Of a DNA stretch of 9,676 nucleotides, positions 7,035 through 9,676 are shown one piece after another. The notes under the pieces are model-generated. The model was not told the origin of the DNA and made no database searches. It saw nothing but the letters and a program-made list of their open reading frames with translations. Each line of letters starts with the position of its first letter. Positions within the stretch are counted from its first letter, which is position 1. The translations under genes were made by a program, and so were the position numbers. Source of the DNA: Holophaga sp. (GTDB taxonomy: Bacteria; Acidobacteriota; Holophagae; Holophagales; Holophagaceae); NCBI GenBank assembly GCA_016715205.1, contig JADKBC010000036.1, positions 1 to 9,676 of the forward strand, read 5' to 3'.

Positions 7035-8252
7035 AAGAAAAATATATCCAGCTTGGAAATTTTTTTCGGCCTGGTTGCCACAATCTTCATCGTGTTGAGC
7101 ATCCCGCTGTATGCCATTTTTGAGGCCCCGCGCCTCCAGGAAGCCCAGGCAGCCCAGCTCGGCGCCGATCTGAACGAGGCAATGAGCCTGTACGCCGAAA
7201 ACTGTTCGGTCTGCCACGGCCTGGCTGGCGAAGGCATCGGCGCAGCGCCCGCCCTGGACAACCCCGCCCTGCGCGAGGCAGACCCGGCTGTGCTGACCAA
7301 AACCATCGCCCGGGGCGTATACGGCACTTCGATGCCCGCCTGGAACCTGGAAGACGGGGGATCGCTGAGCGATTACCAGGTCAACCAGATGGTCACCCTG
7401 GTTTTGCACGGCGATTGGCTGGAAACCAGAGACCGGGTGGTGAACCTGGGTCTGGCGCCCAAGGTGCCCTTCACCTCCCAGCCAGACCCTGCAATCCTGG
7501 CGCAGGTGCAGGCCCCGCCGGATGGCGAAGTGCTGCAGCGGGGTAAACCTGTTTGCCGGGCAGTGTGGCCTGCCACGGCCCGGATGAATCCGGCAGCCCT
7601 GGCGCCCGCCTGAACGACCCGGCTGTGCGCCAAAACCCCGGAAGAACTGGAACGCACCATCCGCCTGGGTGTACCCGGTACGTTGATGTCCAGCTGGGAA
7701 AAAGGCTGGCCGACGCCCAGATTGCGGCGGCGTTAGCACTCCTCACCCGCTGGGAAGAAGTGCCCGCCGGCGCCATCCCGGCCTCGGACAGCCCGCTGCC
7801 CGTCACCCAGGAATCGTTGGTGCTCGGCGCTCAGCTTTTCAGCACCTCGTGCTCGCGCTGTCACGGCCCCGAAGGACAGGGCAGCCAGCGCGCCCCGGCC
7901 CTGAATGTGCGCAGCTTCCTCACCAGCCGGACCGACCTGGCTATTCAACAAATCGTCACCCTTGGGTGTCTCGGGCACAGCCATGCCCGCCTGGGGCGAC
8001 CGGCTGACCGATGCTGAGATTCAGGCGATTGTCGGGTTTGTGCGCTCGTGGGAGCCCACCGCCCCCGAAGTGGCTGTTGCCGCCCGGGTGCAGGGACCCT
8101 GGCGCAGCACAACCACCACCCAGGCCCAAACCCCCACCGCCTGGCTCCAAAGCCTGGACTGGCGAATTGCAGTCCTGGCCCTGGTTGCGGCAGCCCTGGG
8201 TGCCGGGATGATTGTCCCCGCCCTGATCCAGTTGAAGCGTCAGCTGCGCTAA
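7031..8252 (+). CDS. Triheme membrane-anchored cytochrome c of the quinol oxidoreductase operon (frame-disrupted)
   Basis: The start is ATG 7031, coupled to the Rieske stop through ATGA. An N-terminal helix (FFGLVATIFIVLSIPLYAIF) is followed by three class-I-like c domains. Heme 1 is CSVCHG (7203-7217) with GTSMPAW as the probable Met ligand region. Heme 2 reads ACHG at 7568-7579; its first Cys is TGT at 7564, in frame only if two bases missing from a TGTG repeat are restored to give C-V-A-C-H. GTLMSSW follows. Heme 3 is CSRCHG (7850-7867) with GTAMPAW. The C-terminus is a second helix (IAVLALVAAALGAGMIVPAL) with a basic tail, so the heme domains are held outside the membrane between two anchors. 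Breaks occur near 7060, 7545-7567, 7635, 7702 and 7962. Corrected length is about 407 residues. It probably accepts electrons from the Rieske protein and passes them to a terminal oxidase or soluble carrier not in this window. Confidence 0.88.
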
Positions 8253-8263
8253 TCACGTCAGAT

Positions 8264-8316
8264 TTTTGGGAATATTTCGGGAGGCTGAGCCTTCCGAAAT
8301 ATTCCCAAAATCTTTT
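8264..8316 (+). terminator. Intrinsic terminator after the cytochrome operon, tip GGC-TGA-GCC
   Basis: TTTTGGGAATATTTCGG (8264-8280) pairs perfectly with 8294-8310. One G-U and three more pairs extend it to the GGC-TGA-GCC tip. TCTTTT follows at 8311-8316. It starts 12 nt after the cytochrome c stop and ends 30 nt before the alr start, so it separates the two transcription units. Confidence 0.85.
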
Positions 8317-8333
8317 AAAGGCGATAAATCGGT

Positions 8334-8339
8334 TAAAAT
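8334..8339 (+). promoter_or_regulatory. Candidate -10 element of alr, possibly giving a leaderless transcript
   Basis: TAAAAT ends 6 nt before the alr ATG at 8346, so transcription would begin at or next to the start codon. There is no good Shine-Dalgarno sequence (only AGGCGG directly touching the ATG) and no convincing -35. This fits the TANNNT pattern of leaderless genes known in some bacterial phyla, but it rests on one short motif. Confidence 0.3.
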
Positions 8340-8345
8340 AGGCGG

Positions 8346-9474
8346 ATGCAAACCACCGATCTCCCGCTTCGCCCAACCCATGTTGAAGTCAATCTGAGTG
8401 TCCTGGCAGCAAACCTGCAGGCCATTCGCCAAAAAGTGAGCCCGGCAAAAGTCATGCCGGTGGTCAAGGCCAACGCCTACGGGCACGGCATTATTCCCGT
8501 TGCCCGGCATATGGCAGACAGCGGGGCCGATATGCTCGGTGTGGCAATATTGGATGAAGGCATTCTACTCCGCCAGGCGGGCCTGAAGCTGCCGGTCCTG
8601 GTGTTGGGCGGGATTCAGCCTTACCAGATCCCGGCCTACCTGGACAACGATCTGCTCCTCACCATCGGCTCCAGCGACAATTTACAGGCAGTCGCCGCCG
8701 CTGCCGCCCAACGCGGAGCGCCAGCCAGCGTGCATGTCAAGATTGACACCGGTATGGGCCGCCCGGGCGCCTTTATTATGAATCCCAGGCATTTCTGGAA
8801 GCCAGCCAGGCCTACCCCAACGTGAAGATAGACGGAATCTATACGCATTTCGCCAACTCCGACGCCCCAGATCTGAGCTTTGCCCGGCTGCAGCTTGAGC
8901 GCTTCCAGAATGTACTCCGCTTTTTTGACGAGCGCGGCCTGCCCCGGCCCTTGACCCATACCGCCAACTCAGGTGCAATTTTGCAGTTTCCCGAAAGCTA
9001 TTTCGACCTGGTGCGCCCGGGCGTCATGCTTTACGGCATCTACCCAGACAAAGACATCCCTCACACCGTGGCAGTCCAGCCCGCCTTGACCTGGAAAACC
9101 ATGCCAGTCAACAGCAAAATTCAGCCCGCCAACCACACCGTCAGCTAGGGGCTGACCTGGCAGACGACCACCCCGTGCGCATCCCGACCCTGCCGGTAGG
9201 TTATGCCGATGGCTATTTCCGGCGGCTCTCCAACCTGGGGCAGGTGCTGGTGGGTGGGAGAAAATACCCCATCGCCGGACGGGTATGCATGGACCAGTTC
9301 ATGGTCAACCTGGAAGACGCCGAAGCCACTACCCAGGACGAAGTGATTCTCCTGGGCCGCCAGGGTGACCAGGAAATCAGCGCCGAAGACCTGGCAGAGC
9401 AGGTCGGCACCATCGCCTACGAAATTCTGACCAACATCAGCGCCCGTGTGCCAAGAGTATATGTAAACAAATAA
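8346..9474 (+). CDS. alr: Alanine racemase (frame-disrupted; TAG at the catalytic Tyr codon)
   Basis: Alanine racemase interconverts L- and D-alanine in the cytoplasm with pyridoxal phosphate, supplying D-alanine for peptidoglycan. The PLP-lysine motif VVKANAYGHG (K41) is present. So are VHVKIDTGMGR, IDGIYTHFANSD, HTANSGAIL, RPGVMLYGIYP, PTLPVGYADGY, GRVCMDQFMVNLED and the family C-terminus ISARVPRVY. Corrected length is about 376 residues, normal for Alr. The frame changes near 8770 and near 9160. At 9146-9148 a TAG falls inside what should be the V-S-Y-G motif, exactly at the catalytic tyrosine (Tyr265 in the Geobacillus enzyme); one base change from TAT or TAC would explain it. With the other breaks here this is most likely an error. 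The start has a weak ribosome site. It follows a terminator, so it is probably transcribed separately from the cytochrome genes. Confidence 0.93.
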
Positions 9475-9505
9475 TTCGGCTGCGCCGAATTATTTGTTTA
9501 CATAT
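9459..9505 (+). terminator. Perfect 22-bp hairpin overlapping the alr 3' end, tip GGC-TGC-GCC
   Basis: Arms 9459-9480 and 9484-9505 are perfectly complementary with the three-base loop TGC. The left arm contains the last four sense codons and the TAA of alr. No long T-run follows, so it may act in transcript 3'-end formation or mRNA stability as much as in termination. It lies 28 nt before the next start codon. Confidence 0.85.
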
Positions 9506-9532
9506 GTCAATTCAAAAAGACAAGAGGAAACT

Positions 9533-9676
9533 TTGAAAGATAAACAACAGCTTACGGGGATTTTGTTTGGCCTGGGAGCGGCCGCCATCTGGGGCATGAT
9601 GTATGTCGTCAGCAAGGTGGTGATGGATGTCATCCCGCCTTACCCTGCTGACCATCCGGCTCGTGATGGGAATCGC
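9533..9676 (+). CDS. EamA/DMT-family transporter, N-terminal fragment at the window edge
   Basis: The start is TTG at 9533, preceded by AGAGG (9523-9527) with good spacing. The peptide KDKQQLTGILFGLGAAAIWG, continuing into MMYVVSKVVMDVIPP, matches the first membrane helix and loop of EamA drug/metabolite transporters, where A-x-x-W-G near the N-terminus is typical. The later ATG codons at about 9596 would remove that helix, so TTG is preferred. After about 9643 the correct frame shifts: TLLTIRLVMGI can be read in the next frame, as expected for the second helix, so another indel is present. The substrate cannot be told from this piece. Confidence 0.7.
   Translation, partial: MKDKQQLTGILFGLGAAAIWGMMYVVSKVVMDVIPPYPADHPARDGNR

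Noticed and set aside
2159..9148. Idea that TAG is recoded as an amino acid in this organism
   Set aside because: The two internal TAGs replace different expected residues (Glu and Tyr), the VIT/VWA gene appears to end at TAG, and indel errors are common around both.
1..9676. CRISPR array, tRNA, rRNA or insertion sequence
   Set aside because: No regularly spaced direct repeats, no cloverleaf or rRNA motifs recognised, and no transposase motifs on either strand.

Overview
The window looks like a bacterial chromosome segment of moderately high GC. The gene set is an ECF sigma factor, a VIT/VWA secreted protein, a DUF2202 ferritin-like lipoprotein, a b6-type cytochrome b with Rieske and multiheme c subunits, alanine racemase and an EamA transporter. 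Together with the protein sequence style, this suggests a Chloroflexota (Anaerolineae-like) organism. That placement is an impression from protein flavour, not a search result.

Layout, left to right. A partial ECF sigma factor lies on the minus strand (1-456). Divergent from it is a large VIT + VWA surface protein (733-3130, plus strand), separated by a region with two candidate promoters and a perfect palindrome. A convergent region (3131-3278) holds two strong hairpins. Next is a small secreted protein on the minus strand (3279-3732), divergent from a DUF2202 ferritin-like lipoprotein (4139-4994, plus). A three-gene respiratory operon follows on the plus strand: cytochrome b with b6-like and subunit-IV-like parts fused (5119-6551), a Rieske 2Fe-2S protein (6538-7034) and a triheme membrane-anchored cytochrome c (7031-8252). 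The joints overlap by 14 and 4 nt. After a terminator come alanine racemase (8346-9474), a terminator built partly from its last codons, and the first 48 codons of an EamA-type transporter (9533 to the edge).

The cytochrome cluster reads as a quinol:cytochrome c oxidoreductase of the bc/b6f class. Cytochrome b oxidises quinol, the Rieske protein takes the first electron, and the triheme c passes it on. Alanine racemase supplies D-alanine for peptidoglycan. The ECF sigma may control envelope genes, including the divergent VIT/VWA gene, but only position and a weak promoter match support this.

Two cautions shape the annotation. First, almost every gene except the sigma factor is broken by single-base indels, roughly 25 disruptions in all, including two in-frame TAG codons. 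Conserved motifs carry on in another frame after each break. I therefore give each gene as one full-length span and read the breaks as probable sequencing or assembly errors rather than as real pseudogenes. Second, the most distinctive non-coding signal is a set of long intergenic palindromes, five of which share a GGC-N3-GCC tip. Two of the five sit between divergent genes, where a terminator is not expected.
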